Assembly (NCBI GenBank): GCA_001724265.1
Contig: MEDY01000161.1
Span: 59,497-123,496 of the forward strand
Reading direction: 5' to 3'
DNA length: 64,000 bases
From: Rhizaria sp. SCN 62-66
Taxonomy: Eukaryota > Rhizaria, unplaced
Each line of letters begins with the position of its first letter. Positions within the stretch are counted from its first letter, which is position 1. The notes beneath the pieces were generated by a model that saw only the letters and a program-made list of their open reading frames with translations, did no database searches and was not told where the DNA came from. Positions 54,060 to 64,000 of the stretch are shown piece by piece. A program made the translations under genes and the position numbers.

Positions 54060-55410
54060 CGGGGCGCAGTGCTGCGGGGCGGCGGCAAAATGGCTAAAAC
54101 AGAAGGCGGCTGGTTTGAGCGGAGTGAAGAAAGCACGACGCGCGAAGTGAAGAGCGCGCTGTTCTGGTCCTAAGGGGTGCGGAATCAAAATATAAGCAAA
54201 AATGACGAATATTAGAGCTTTTTTAGAACGTGTTTTATCCAAATCTAAACGTGCCTTCTCTGGTAGGCTTTTTTCAGCGCCAGCAAAGAAGCAAGAAGGA
54301 TGTGCACGGTGCACGAATCTGAAGGCGACGTCGATTATTGTTTGGCATCCACAGCAGTATGAAGTTCGATTGTGTGACTAATGAGGTTTTAAATACGAGT
54401 TTAATATGCTGACACCAGTCATGACATTTGCTTGTTACGAGTATACACAGTGCGACCACCTATATCCACGGGTCGGCTTTTGCGCGATCAGCTCGAGGCG
54501 CTTCGACAGCAGAAACCAAAGGAGAGTTACGTTTTTCAGCTATCATGCAAGTACATGAGTGTAGTGATGCTTTATTCTAGTGCCGATGCGTTATAATATA
54601 AGCATTACGTTTTTGCATAATAATTTATGTTGGTGACTTCGATCAACAAGTTATAATGTGTTATATCTCATGAAATGTGGATTGAGTCGATCATGATTCA
54701 CCATCATGTTGACCATTTACAGGAGATAATCGAATAAAAACAGAAGTATGTTGTTGTGGAAACTTATAATCACGCATGTTGACACAATATTTTACACTTT
54801 TACAACATCCTTTGCAATTATCACCTGTTTGTAGTTTGAAAAGCATGGTGTTTGACTCAAAATTATTTGTTTTCTTGGCACATTACTTGTTTTTAAATAA
54901 CAGTGGTGTTGACTCTACGTGATGAAAAATAATTGGTTTTTATTCTAATCACTGCTTAAGTTATAGTGTATATCGCAAAATATTATTAATAACTCTATAT
55001 CTTGCAAATACACTCTCATGTTCATTCTACGTTTCAATTGGTCTGTGCCCAATAAATGTAAACAGATTTTAACATACACTGAAGTTGTCAGGTTTATAAC
55101 ATATATTTTATTGTATTCTCATGTGCTGCGTACATTTTCTGATGGCATGAGCAGGTATATACGTAGTTTTATTGCAGTATCGCGCGGGGAATAGTCAACG
55201 CTCCATGAGTTGAGAGTACACGCAGAGCTATGTTTCTCTTCACCAAGGAATTGATTCGTCAGGTCACCATACGCGTCTTATCGCGTAGTGTTTCAGTTAT
55301 AGCCCTGGAATTCGTGCTGCCAGTTTGCTACAGCGCGTGGCCCTGGCTCATGGCGCGAGGCTGTGCAAAGTGTTGTGTGGTAAGTTTTGCAGTCGAATGT
55401 TGTCAGACAC
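54060..55410. other. AT-rich intergenic DNA, no gene seen
   Basis: About 1.35 kb, strongly AT-rich, with short open frames only. The left end must contain the promoter of the ankyrin gene. Confidence 0.5.
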
Positions 55411-55765
55411 TCAGTTCTGAGACTCGGCCATAGCCTTGATGCGCTGGGCGCCCTTGCGGCCATCATCGCGGCATGCCTCCATGAGCTGCTGCGCGCGGGC
55501 GCGGATCTTGGCCTTCTGTGCGTGTGCAATGAAACAGAGGGAGGTGGTAGGTGCGAGGGAAGAGTTGGAGGTAGCGCGAATTAGTCAGAGATAATGATGG
55601 GTACCAAAGGCAAGACAGAGATATCATATGAAAAATATGGCGTTGTACAGCAGAAATCGATTGAAATATGCGTCTTACCTCCTGAACAAGCTGGCTCTCG
55701 AGAAACTCAGCAAGAGTAAGGTTGCCGTACTGCTGCACGAGTTGGTCGTCCGTAAGACCGGGCAT
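55411..55765 (-). CDS. Small helical protein, unrecognised
   Basis: Two exons, complement(55411..55515, 55679..55765), phase 0 (GTAAGA...CACAG), encode 63 residues. The N-terminal half contains MPGLTDDQLVQQYGNLTLAE and the C-terminal half KAKIRARAQQLMEACRDDGR with an end SQN. The sequence is strongly amphipathic-helical, has one Cys, and lacks a signal or membrane helix. A pyrimidine-poor acceptor TTTTAG lies seven bases before the ATG, so a 5' UTR exon or an upstream coding exon is possible. It stops with TGA. No family recognised. Confidence 0.6.
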
Positions 55766-56266
55766 AATGCTACTAAAAGCGCAATTGGAAACGTATTATT
55801 AACAAGATAAGCGGTTACTTCAATGAAAAACAGTATACTAATGCTGGATTAAGATTTGACGATGAATTGACGCCACACAGTGAGATGAAACATCGACCAC
55901 CTAGTAACAACTTTGCTCAACGGCTATCGCATCACATTTTCGCGAACCGACCGGGTCGCAACCCGTCACGCAGCACGACGTCGACAGAGCAGTTCCCCGA
56001 GGTCAACTTTGAGCGTGGATTTCGCATACTTCCATCGTAGATATACGGTTCTTAGCACACGTTCACGATACACGCATTTGTTTCGTTTTAGTTTTCAAAA
56101 TTACATTTCGAGCCTCGCTCAGGACTCGTGGTATATCCCGCTTGAAGGTTGTACCATCCTAGTATCTCACTCTCTGCTTCTTTACTCTCTCACACCTCGA
56201 TTTTCACACGCTAACATTGCTTTAAACCCGTACCACCACATTTTCTTCATACACACAGGAGTGAAG
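55766..56266. promoter_or_regulatory. Divergent promoter region
   Basis: About 500 bases between the small helical gene (-) and the FKBP15 homologue (+). A pyrimidine-rich tract at 56160-56260 precedes the FKBP15 start. No defined site seen. Confidence 0.4.
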
Positions 56267-58449
56267 ATGGATGGTTATTCCTTCAAGTACGTCTCCCTCA
56301 TTAAACTCCTTTGCTGAGTCCGCTTCTGTTCCCCTTCCTCAGCCCCCTTCTCACCTCCATTACCCTCGCTCACTCTATCACACTGCGTTGCCCTACCCCA
56401 GCCCTTCCAAGGGCGCCGGCGCCGCCTCTGCGGGCGGCGGCAGTCTGTTGAACACGCTGCTGGCTCAGGACCAGCACCTGCAGTCGACAGGCAACTCGAG
56501 CTTCGCCTACAAGGCGCAGTCGCGCTCCGAGGTCCGCCGCCGCGCGCAGGCCGAGGCAGCGGCCCTCAGCGGCGGCGGTGCCACGCCCGTCTCCGGACTC
56601 GCCTCCCCCACTGGCCTTGCCTCGCCTATCCCCGCGGCGGCCGCGGCCTCTGCTGCCGCCGCAGGCGCTGCCGCGGGCGGCGCGCTGCCCTGGGAGGCCG
56701 CGGGCGTTGTCTTCGCCATGCCCGTCGGCCTAGTCTCTTACGACTCACTGGGCGCGGCCTCGAGCCTCGGCACGCGCAACCTCGTCATCGTGTCCGACGG
56801 CGACGCCTCGGGCAACGGCGCCGCGGTTTCGCTGCTGGTGTACGACCAGGAGACGCAGCGCCAGGACCTCGCCGTCCCTCTCGCGCCCTCGTTCACGCCC
56901 GCACCGCAGGTCCGTCACCACGAGATGTCGCGCGCATATGACAACAGATTAAAATGATATTTTATTGTCACGCCATTCAACTCATTTTATACTGCTTTTA
57001 TTAAATATTCTTTTATCAATGCACACCCCTGCTCACAACGCAATCAAATTCCGTCGTAACACTGTTCACTCTTTTAGGCCAACCACTACGTGAGCTTCCA
57101 GGACGCGGCGCGCAACCTGTGGTGCGTGCAGTGCTTCACAGCCGAGGCGCAGCGCGCGCTGCTGATCCACATTGCGCTGGGCAAGTTTTACGCGCTCGCC
57201 TCTGCGGCCGCGGCGCCGGGCCCCGCCGCAGCGGCCGCACGGCCGCAGCTGCTGTCCGCGCTGGCGGGGTCCGTGGTCGCGCTGGATCTCACGCCCGCCC
57301 CCGCCGCGGCGGCCGGCAAGGCGGCCGGCAAGGCGGACAAGGACGCGCCCGTGGGCTCCGGCGACGCTGTCAAGGTGGGCTACTCGCTGCACGCGTTCGC
57401 GCAGTGCGCGCGCGGCGGCGTCACCGCGGCGGACCCCGCGGTCGTGCTGGGCCCCGCCGTCGAGGCCGTCGACCCCGCGGGCGCGAAGCTCAAGACGCTT
57501 GCGCTCGGCCGCGCCGGCGCCAAGGCGGACCGCGCGCTGGAACTGGGCCTGGCGGGCATGCGCCGGGGCGGCGCGCGCGTGGTCGTGGCAGCGGCGCCTC
57601 TCGCGCCCGCCGCGACCGCGGGCGCGGGCGCCGGAGCGACTGCGGGCGCGGCAGTGTACGTCGTCACGCTCGTCAAGGTCAAGCACGGCGCGCACGCCGC
57701 GGCCAACGACGACGACGCCGCTGAGGCAGCCACTCCCGTCGCTGCCGCCGCCGCCGCCGCCGCTGCCGCTGGCAATGCGGACGACGACGACGAAGACGGC
57801 GGCGCGCCGGCGGTGGGCGCGCTGCCCGAGCCCGAGTACGAGGCCGCGGACAACAGCAGCAGCACTCGGCGCGCGTCGCTGGCGCAGCGCATGGCGCGGC
57901 TGGGCGCGTCGCCGCTCGCGCCTATGATGCCCACCGCTCAGTCGCAGCAGGCCCAGGCCCAGGCCCAGGCGCAGGCGGCCGAGGACGACGACGACGACGA
58001 CGGGGACGAGGCCGCCGCCGCCGCCGCCGCCGCGGTGCCGCGGGCCCTGCCTGGACTGGCCACTATTAAGGAGGCCGCCGCCGAGCCCGCTGCTGCTGCC
58101 GCTGCTGCTCCTGCGCCTGCCGCTGCTCCTGCCTCAGGCTTCTCCCCACAGCAGCCGCAGCCTCAGCAGCTGCAGCAGTCGCCGCAGCCGGGCCAGTACC
58201 CTGGCTACCCGCCCTACGGCATGCCCTACCCCTACCCCGCCCACGGTCACCCTGCCCACGGTCACCCCATGGGGCCCTACGGCTGGCCCATGCCCGTTGA
58301 CCCCGCGACCGGTGCCCCGGTGACCGTGGGCGCCACGGGTGCCGCGGGCTCCGGCGTGAGCCAGAGCGCCTTCCAGCCCGTCGCGGACCAGGTCTCCGCA
58401 CTGCACAGTGCGCTCGTCACCAACGCGCCCAAGCTCTCCGTCTCCACAG

Positions 58450-58482
<33 letters not shown>

Positions 58483-60065
58483 CAGAGACGGGCGCACTGA
58501 CCGGCGCGCTGACCGGCGCGCAGGTGCTTGCGGCGGTGGCGGCGCTCGTGCGCAGCCACGGCGAGCTGGCTACGCAGGCCTCGGCCGCCGAGGCCGCCGC
58601 GCAGGCCGCGGCCGCGCGGGCCGACACGGCGTCGTCGGGCGTGACGGCCAAGCTGCTGGCGCGCGACACGCAGATCGTGGAGCTGCAGAGCGAGAAGCTC
58701 GCGCTCACGGCGCGTCTCAACGAGCAGCTCATGAAGGTCTCCGAGCTCGAGTTCAAGATCGCGGTCCGCGAGCAGGAGACGCAGCGCGCCGCGCTCCTCG
58801 GCGCCGTCGCGGTCGCCCCCGCTGCTCCTGCCGCTGCGGCCGCGGCCCCCGCCGCGAGCGCCGAGTCCGAGGCCGCTGCGGCCGCGGCAGAGGCCCGCGC
58901 TGTAGCCGCCGAGGCGCGCGCTGCCGCGGCTGAGGCCCGCGCCGCCGCCGCCGAGGCCGCCGCGGCCGCCGCGGGCGAGCGCGTGACGAGCGTTACCGCC
59001 CGCGCGCGCGACCGTATCACTGCGCTCGAGACCCAGCTCGCCGCCGCCGCGGGCTCCGGCAGCGCCGGCAACAGTGCGGAGGCGGAGATCGCGGCGGCCA
59101 AGGGCGCGCTGCAGGACATCTACAAGCGCGTGGCCGAGAAGCTGGGCCAGAACTTCGCGGCCGCGGCCGAGGGCCCGGAGGCTGAGACCGTGGCCGCGGC
59201 GGCGCAGCTCGCGGCCGTCCACATCAAGCGCGCCGTACGCGAGGCCATGGAGGCCGCTGTGGAGCGCGCCAACGCCAGCGCCAACGCCAGCGCCAGCGCC
59301 AATACGAGTGCTGAGGCTGCTGCTCCTGCTACTCCGGCTGCGGCTCCGGCTGCGGGTGCTCTGGCTGCGGGTGCTCTGGCTGCGGCTGCGGAGCCCGAGG
59401 CCGTCGCTGCTGCTCCTGCTGAGGCTGCTGTTGCTCCCGAGCCCGAGCCCGCGGCGGAGGCTGCCGTCGCTGCTGCTGAGGCCCCTGCTCCTGCTGCTGC
59501 TGCCGAGGCTCCCGAGCCCCTGGCTGATGCTGCTGCTGAGACTGAGGTGGAGACGGGCGACAAGAAGAAGGCCAAGAAGGGCAAGAAGGCCGCCGCCGCT
59601 GCTGCCGCGGCCGCCGCCGCCGAGACCGCTGTTGCAGCGGAGGCCGAGGCCGCCGCGCCCGCCAAGAAGTCGTCCAAGAAGAAGGCCGCCGCCGCTGCCG
59701 CCGCCGCCGCTGCTGCGGAGCCCGCCGCTGCGGCTGCGGTCTCGGCGCCTGAGCCCGCTGCGTCGTCGAGCCCCAGCGACGAGTATGTCATGGTCGACAA
59801 CGCCGACACCTTCCCCGCCGCCGCCTCCGCCTCCGCGCCCACCGCGCCCGCCGCGCCCGCCGCGCCCGCCGCTGCCGTCGCCGCCGCCAGCGCGCCCGCG
59901 CGGTCGCCCGTCGCCAAGGGGTCACTGTTCGCCGACTCGGACGACGAGGACGACGGGGCGAAGGGTGCCGTCGCTGCCTCACCTGCGCCCGCGCCCGCGC
60001 CCGCGCCGGCAAAAGCCAAGCCCGCCAAGGGGTCGCTGTTCGCAGACAGCGACGACGACAATTGA
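56267..60065 (+). CDS. FKBP15: FKBP15 (WAFL)-like protein
   Basis: Exons 56267..56286, 56402..56909 and 57078..60065 give 1,171 residues. The 20-base first coding exon joins in phase 2 (MDGYSF then N-PSKGAG). A WH1/PH-like N-terminal region shows LLNTLLAQDQHLQSTGNSSF, LVIVSDGDASGNGAAVSLLV and NHYVSFQDAARNLWCVQCFT, in the order of human FKBP15. A degenerate FKBP domain follows (GSGDAVKVGYSLHAF, LELGLAGMRRGGARVVVAA, YVVTLVKVK), then LAQRMARLG, a Pro/Tyr/His-rich linker, coiled coil with long Ala/Glu tracts, and a C terminus with two copies of KGSLFADSDD. FKBP15 is an endosome- and actin-associated, WASH-linked protein. The aromatic active-site residues of true prolyl isomerases are not preserved. 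It stops with TGA. Confidence 0.88.
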
Positions 60066-60869
60066 GCACGCACTGCGCGAGGGCGCAAAGGTGCAAGCGA
60101 CGCTTGAGCACTCCAGTGTTTCAATGTATAGATAATAGTCGTGACGCTTTGAAATGGCAGTCGACCTTAGTTTACTTGGGGTCTATTGTGCGACTTGAGG
60201 GCCAGTTGTGTCATCTTATTATGCTTTAACACTGTTTGATTATTGCTGTTTGATCATTGTTGTTCTTCAATAAACTTTGAATTTTAAAACAATTATCATT
60301 ATTATTTTTATTATTTTTATGCTGTCATTTTCTGATGTCTCGCAACTTTGTTGTTTCATATTTGTTTCATATTTACAGTAGGCTTATTTATTATTCACAA
60401 ACGTGAGTCACGGCATGCCGCAGTTCTAAGACACATCGCAGACTCAAGCTTCATTATGCTTTTACCTGATTGCTACATTCATCATTTTTACGCGGCACCG
60501 TACGTGTCTGCTTCGATCCCCCGACAAAAGACAAAATACGTCTCCGTTAAAGATTTGAACTCTCGATCTAAATATCTAAATGATGCTCGTTCTTAGGCAA
60601 ATGTGCGTATATTCATACCATATGTCTATGCGCAAACGTGCTTAAAATGTCATACGACTCAGTCAACTAAAATTACCAAAAACCAGGAGCTTTAAGTCGT
60701 ACTAAGCATAACTCAAGAGAAATAGGGTGGATCAATAGCGGAGAGTGTGACAGCGCATTAGGGAGAAGCAGTTGAGAAAACACTTATTCATGACCCTAAC
60801 TCGATGGATAAGCACACGAAGACATAGCGCTTTAACTATGAACTTGAAGTTACTAATAACATGTTGCAC
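60066..60869. other. Convergent 3' intergenic region
   Basis: About 800 bases of AT-rich DNA between FKBP15 and the JmjC gene. No gene seen apart from the polyadenylation signal listed separately. Confidence 0.5.
60268..60273 (+). promoter_or_regulatory. Putative polyadenylation signal AATAAA
   Basis: A canonical hexamer about 200 bases after the FKBP15 stop, in AT-rich DNA. It could occur by chance. Confidence 0.35.
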
Positions 60870-62444
60870 TTAGAGCTCGTCCTTGAGGCCCTTAGTGGCC
60901 GGAGCGGCGTCCTCAGCAGCATCGGTGGCAGCGGCCGCAGTGGCGGCGTCCTCATCGTCGTCGTCGTCCTCGCCTTCGGCGTCGGCGTCGGCGTCGGCAT
61001 CGGTGCCGTCAGTTACGACGGTGTTCTCGTCGTACTTGACCGAGAGCTCGGCGCGCTGCTGCGGCGTGAGCACGTAGACTTCGTCGACGAGCAGGGCCTT
61101 GTCCAGCGACCAGACGCCGCCCTCGCCCAGCGTGCTCTCCTGCACGGCTAGCAGCTCCTTGACGCTGGAGCTGGCGCTAGCGGAGCCACCGGCGGCAGTG
61201 GCGGCCACGGCGGCGGCGGCCTCCTTGTCCTGCTTGCTCTTGGTCAGGTCCTCAGCGACCTCGCACTTGCCCGCAAGCACGTCATGCTCCATCTCGGCGT
61301 TGTGCGACCACCAGAGGCCGAGACCGAGGTAGCGCGCGCCGACCTTGGACTTGTGGGCCTGGAGCCAGAGTGCGGGGATGTAGATGCAGTCGCCCTTGCT
61401 GAGCACGGCCTCGTGGAACACGACCTTCATCATGCCCGGGTGCAGCGTGGCGTCAACAGCGTCGACGTTGGTGTTGACGAACTCGCCCGTCACGGGGTCC
61501 TCGGTGTCGACGGTCACAAACTCATCCGTCGTCGCCGGGTTCAGCAGCGAGAAGGTCTGCGAGCCGTCGAGCACGCAGTGCATGGCCTCGGAGTGCTCGT
61601 GGTGCAGCACTGAGCGCGCGCCGCCGGAGTTGAGGTGCAGCACGGCGCGCGAGAAGGCGGGCGCAAGCGGCGCGCACTGCAGCGAGGTGGGCAGCACCAC
61701 GTCGGCCTTGAGCGAGGGCAGCAAGTCCGACACGTAGATCGGCTCGGGCAGCTCGCCGGTCGCCGTGGGGATCGTGTAGGAAGCCACAAACTGCGAGAGC
61801 GTAGAGTTGATGGGCTCCGTCAGCAGCGCGAGTGTGCGGTTTTCCTTCTTGAAGGCCTCGACGTAGGACTCGATGGTGTCGGCACCGTGCGCGGCGGCGA
61901 GGTACGCGTCGGTCCACTTGGTGAAGGCGGGCATCGAAGCCGCGCCGCCGCGGATAATCACGGCCGCGGACTCGCGCACATACTTGGCGAAGAAGTCCGC
62001 CGGTGCGGGGAACGCAGCGAGCTCGGGCACGGGGATCTTGAGGTTGGCCGACGCGAGGGGCTTCATGTGGCCCGCCCAGGCGCGGGCCTCGTTCTGGATC
62101 GCCTCGATCTCGGCCGCGTCCATCAGGTACTCATCCTCGCCCTCCAGTCCGCCCTGCTCCGCGAGCGCGTCGAGCAGCGCGTCGCCCTCGCCCTCAGGGT
62201 AGCCATCGCCCTCGGTCTCGACGTCGGCCTCGGGGTCAGCGTCGTCGTCCTCGTCAGCATCCGCACCGGCAGCGTCGGCGGCGTCGGTGGCGGGCTTCTT
62301 CTCGTCGGGGGAGCCCTTGTCCGTCACGGTTCCGTCAGCAACAGCAGCCGCGGCGGCAGAGGCGTCAGCAGAGACGGACACACTCGCACTGGCGAGTAGC
62401 ACGACCAGCAAGGCCACAAGCGAGAGAATCGACTTGGCACGCAT
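60870..62444 (-). CDS. ER-lumen JmjC/cupin-like protein with KDEL signal
   Basis: A single exon encodes 524 residues. MRAKSILSLVALLVVLLASA is a clear secretory signal peptide. The frame is open 21 codons upstream but without a better start. The C terminus is KGLKDEL, a canonical ER-retrieval signal, so the protein should reside in the ER lumen. An acidic, disordered segment (about 25-105) precedes a JmjC-like cupin fold: ESAAVIIRGGAASMPAFTKW, SVLHHEHSEAMHCVLDG (HxE metal pair near residue 280), SQTFSLLNP and GDCIYIPALWLQAHKSKVGA then GLGLWWSHN. The third iron ligand, expected two residues after Trp, is Gln here, with His two further on. Activity is therefore uncertain. A second acidic tract precedes KDEL and may bind calcium weakly. 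It stops with TAA. Confidence 0.85.
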   Translation of the reverse strand: MRAKSILSLVALLVVLLASASVSVSADASAAAAAVADGTVTDKGSPDEKKPATDAADAAGADADEDDDADPEADVETEGDGYPEGEGDALLDALAEQGGLEGEDEYLMDAAEIEAIQNEARAWAGHMKPLASANLKIPVPELAAFPAPADFFAKYVRESAAVIIRGGAASMPAFTKWTDAYLAAAHGADTIESYVEAFKKENRTLALLTEPINSTLSQFVASYTIPTATGELPEPIYVSDLLPSLKADVVLPTSLQCAPLAPAFSRAVLHLNSGGARSVLHHEHSEAMHCVLDGSQTFSLLNPATTDEFVTVDTEDPVTGEFVNTNVDAVDATLHPGMMKVVFHEAVLSKGDCIYIPALWLQAHKSKVGARYLGLGLWWSHNAEMEHDVLAGKCEVAEDLTKSKQDKEAAAAVAATAAGGSASASSSVKELLAVQESTLGEGGVWSLDKALLVDEVYVLTPQQRAELSVKYDENTVVTDGTDADADADAEGEDDDDDEDAATAAAATDAAEDAAPATKGLKDEL

Positions 62445-63114
62445 TCTTTCTGAGAGTGACGTCGCATTACAAACAGAGTATAATAAAATGGGTAAATAGG
62501 CGAACACATGAGGTTACTTGCATGCACATTTCAGGCTATTATCTCACCAGACAATCTTACAATGACTCTGTTCTTACTTCCCCCAAGCAGGCCAACATCA
62601 TGAATCAGCCCCAAATTTGCAGAAGCGTCAGAAACAAGAATGTGTTGCGAGAGCCGGTCGCGAAGCTCAAGGTTCAGGTTCAGAGGGGGCCAAGACGCGC
62701 AGCTTTGGCCAGAGATACCAGTCGTGTCATCCGCCGTAACATCTGTATTTGACTGTTTAAACCGAAAATACAACGCCGAGTCTTCGGTTCTTTATTTGAT
62801 TTGGCTCCGCGCGCTGATTGAACATCACTACTGTGGCCGTTTCGATCACTGACATTGTCTTCGTGGCCACTTTGAGTTTCTGTCCCTCCATAGCCACATC
62901 GAAATCTTACACTTCAAGCTGTATTCTGTCGCACACCTACAAAACGCTCACCATTTTTACTTTCTATGCGTACACTCTGTTTCCCCTGACCTATCTAACA
63001 GAAAACGCAGGTTTCACTCCTCTCTTGTGTTCCACCTCCTGACGTGCAACTTGCTACCAACCCGCGCACTCGCACCTTTAACACCTGTCCACAAAACAGC
63101 TCTTTTCTCTTGCG
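62445..63114. promoter_or_regulatory. Divergent promoter region
   Basis: About 670 bases between the JmjC gene (-) and the WW-domain gene (+). The plus strand is pyrimidine-rich near 62,990-63,110. No defined element seen. Confidence 0.4.
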
Positions 63115-64000
63115 ATGTCTTCACACCCCGGCGCTGCGCCGCCGCCGCTCGCTGCACTAGGCTCCCCCTTGCCGCCCGGCTGGGAGCGCCTGACCGACAA
63201 GTGGGGGCGCATCTATTACGCCAACCATACAACAGGTGTTACCACGTGGGACCGTCCTGCGCCCGCCAGCGACACCGCACACAACAACGGTGCCAACGGC
63301 AATACCGGTGACACGGCTGAGGTTGAGGGCGTGATGCCGAGAGACCCCCCGAGCCTGGCGCCGCCCTCGCTCCACGCCACGAACGCGCAGCAGGACCAGG
63401 AGGGCGCGCCCCACACGGCCCGCAGCGACGCGAGCGCCAGCAGCGCGCACACGCGCGCCAGCGCCGGCGCCAACACGGCGCGCGTGAGTCCCGCCGCGTC
63501 CCCGACCCAGACCGCCGCGGCGGCCCCGCTCGCCGGCGCCGCTGCCGGCAAGGACGCCCCGCCTTCGTACGACTCGGCCGTCGTCGCCCCGGGGCCCAGC
63601 AGCGACGCCGGCGCGGGCCCCGAGTTGTATCCCTACAATCCCCAGAGCGGCAACAACAACAACGCCGGCAGGAACGGTGGGGGCAGCAGCAGCCTGAGCG
63701 GTGGCGGCGGCATGATGGTGGAGCTGGACGGCACGCGCGGCTACGTGAGCGCGACCTCGATCCAGGTCACCGCGGCTTACGGCGGCGCCGGCGTCGGCTA
63801 TGCGGGACCCTACCCCTCTTTGGACGCCACGCAGAGCGCCATGCTCGCTATGGCCAACGCGCAGCGGAACCAGGGCGCCGTGGCCGCGGGCCAATATGGC
63901 CCCGCCGCCGAGGTCACGGCGGCCTACGCGGGCAACCTCGCCGCGGCGGGCAACGGCCGCGGGCTCTTCAACCTGGCGCCAATGCAGGTCGCCGTGGGCC
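63115..64000 (+). CDS. WW-domain protein, truncated by the window edge
   Basis: The frame is open from ATG at 63115 to the end of the window (about 295 residues, no stop). Residues about 18-50 form a WW domain: LPPGWERLTDKWGRIYYANH then TTGVTTWDRPAP, with both signature Trp residues and the central aromatic pair. WW domains bind proline-rich PPxY-type ligands. The protein also carries its own PPSY within APPSYDSAV, so self-association or NEDD4-type interactions are possible. The rest is Ala/Gly/Asn/Ser-rich. More domains may lie beyond the window. Confidence 0.8.
   Translation, partial: MSSHPGAAPPPLAALGSPLPPGWERLTDKWGRIYYANHTTGVTTWDRPAPASDTAHNNGANGNTGDTAEVEGVMPRDPPSLAPPSLHATNAQQDQEGAPHTARSDASASSAHTRASAGANTARVSPAASPTQTAAAAPLAGAAAGKDAPPSYDSAVVAPGPSSDAGAGPELYPYNPQSGNNNNAGRNGGGSSSLSGGGGMMVELDGTRGYVSATSIQVTAAYGGAGVGYAGPYPSLDATQSAMLAMANAQRNQGAVAAGQYGPAAEVTAAYAGNLAAAGNGRGLFNLAPMQVAVG

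Noticed and set aside
1-64000. CRISPR array, rRNA genes, bacterial operon signals
   Set aside because: No regularly spaced direct repeats, no rRNA-like sequence and no Shine-Dalgarno-type organisation. Introns show the DNA is eukaryotic.

Overview
The window is nuclear DNA from a single-celled, flagellate eukaryote. Genes are split by spliceosomal introns of roughly 110-180 bases that mostly begin GTACGT. The proteins include mitochondrial, ER/Golgi, spliceosomal and cytosolic ribosomal components, and one gene (CCDC40/FAP172) is specific to motile cilia. Coding DNA is very GC-rich, with long Ala/Gly/Ser/Gln-rich inserts, and lies in AT-rich intergenic DNA. I cannot name the species. No gene suggests an animal, land plant or typical fungus.

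Layout. 1-3.3 kb: gene-poor, with an inverted pair of tRNA-Pro(CGG) genes and a foldback repeat. 3.3-13.6 kb: a divergent pair, a seven-helix protein fused to a degenerate kinase (-) and a protein with three cyclic-nucleotide-binding domains plus RGS (+). 14.1-19.3 kb: an accessory island with a large Crinkler/RHS-like P-loop protein and a broken transposase next to a helical-repeat fragment. 19.9-30.9 kb: a CBM48-domain protein, a multi-pass membrane protein, D-2-hydroxyglutarate dehydrogenase and the spliceosomal factor CWF19L2. 31.4-45.0 kb: a giant mitochondrial rescue release factor, an unrecognised four-exon gene, a GH47 alpha-mannosidase, ribosomal protein uL30 (L7), CutA and a B12D/MLRQ-type mitochondrial protein. 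45.8-55.8 kb: an mL50-like mitoribosomal protein, CCDC40, an ankyrin protein with a CaaX end and a 63-residue protein. 56.2-64 kb: an FKBP15 homologue, an ER-lumen JmjC protein ending in KDEL and a WW-domain protein cut by the window edge.

Main result. UAG appears to be a sense codon here. None of the 19 intact genes whose stop I can see ends in TAG (13 TGA, 6 TAA). The Crinkler-like gene at 14142-17285 is one open frame of 1,047 codons interrupted only by four in-frame TAGs, and coding-like sequence continues after the last TAG to a TGA. The membrane-protein gene at 22996-24843 has one in-frame TAG at codon 112. A 27-base repeat in the broken element carries TAG in frame twice. This pattern fits a UAG-only reassignment better than independent nonsense mutations. 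I cannot tell from the sequence which amino acid is inserted.

The genes are mostly unrelated housekeeping and signalling functions and form no operon-like pathway. Neighbours often share divergent promoters of 0.5-0.9 kb. All exon joins are my own inference from splice motifs and frame continuity; no transcript data were available.
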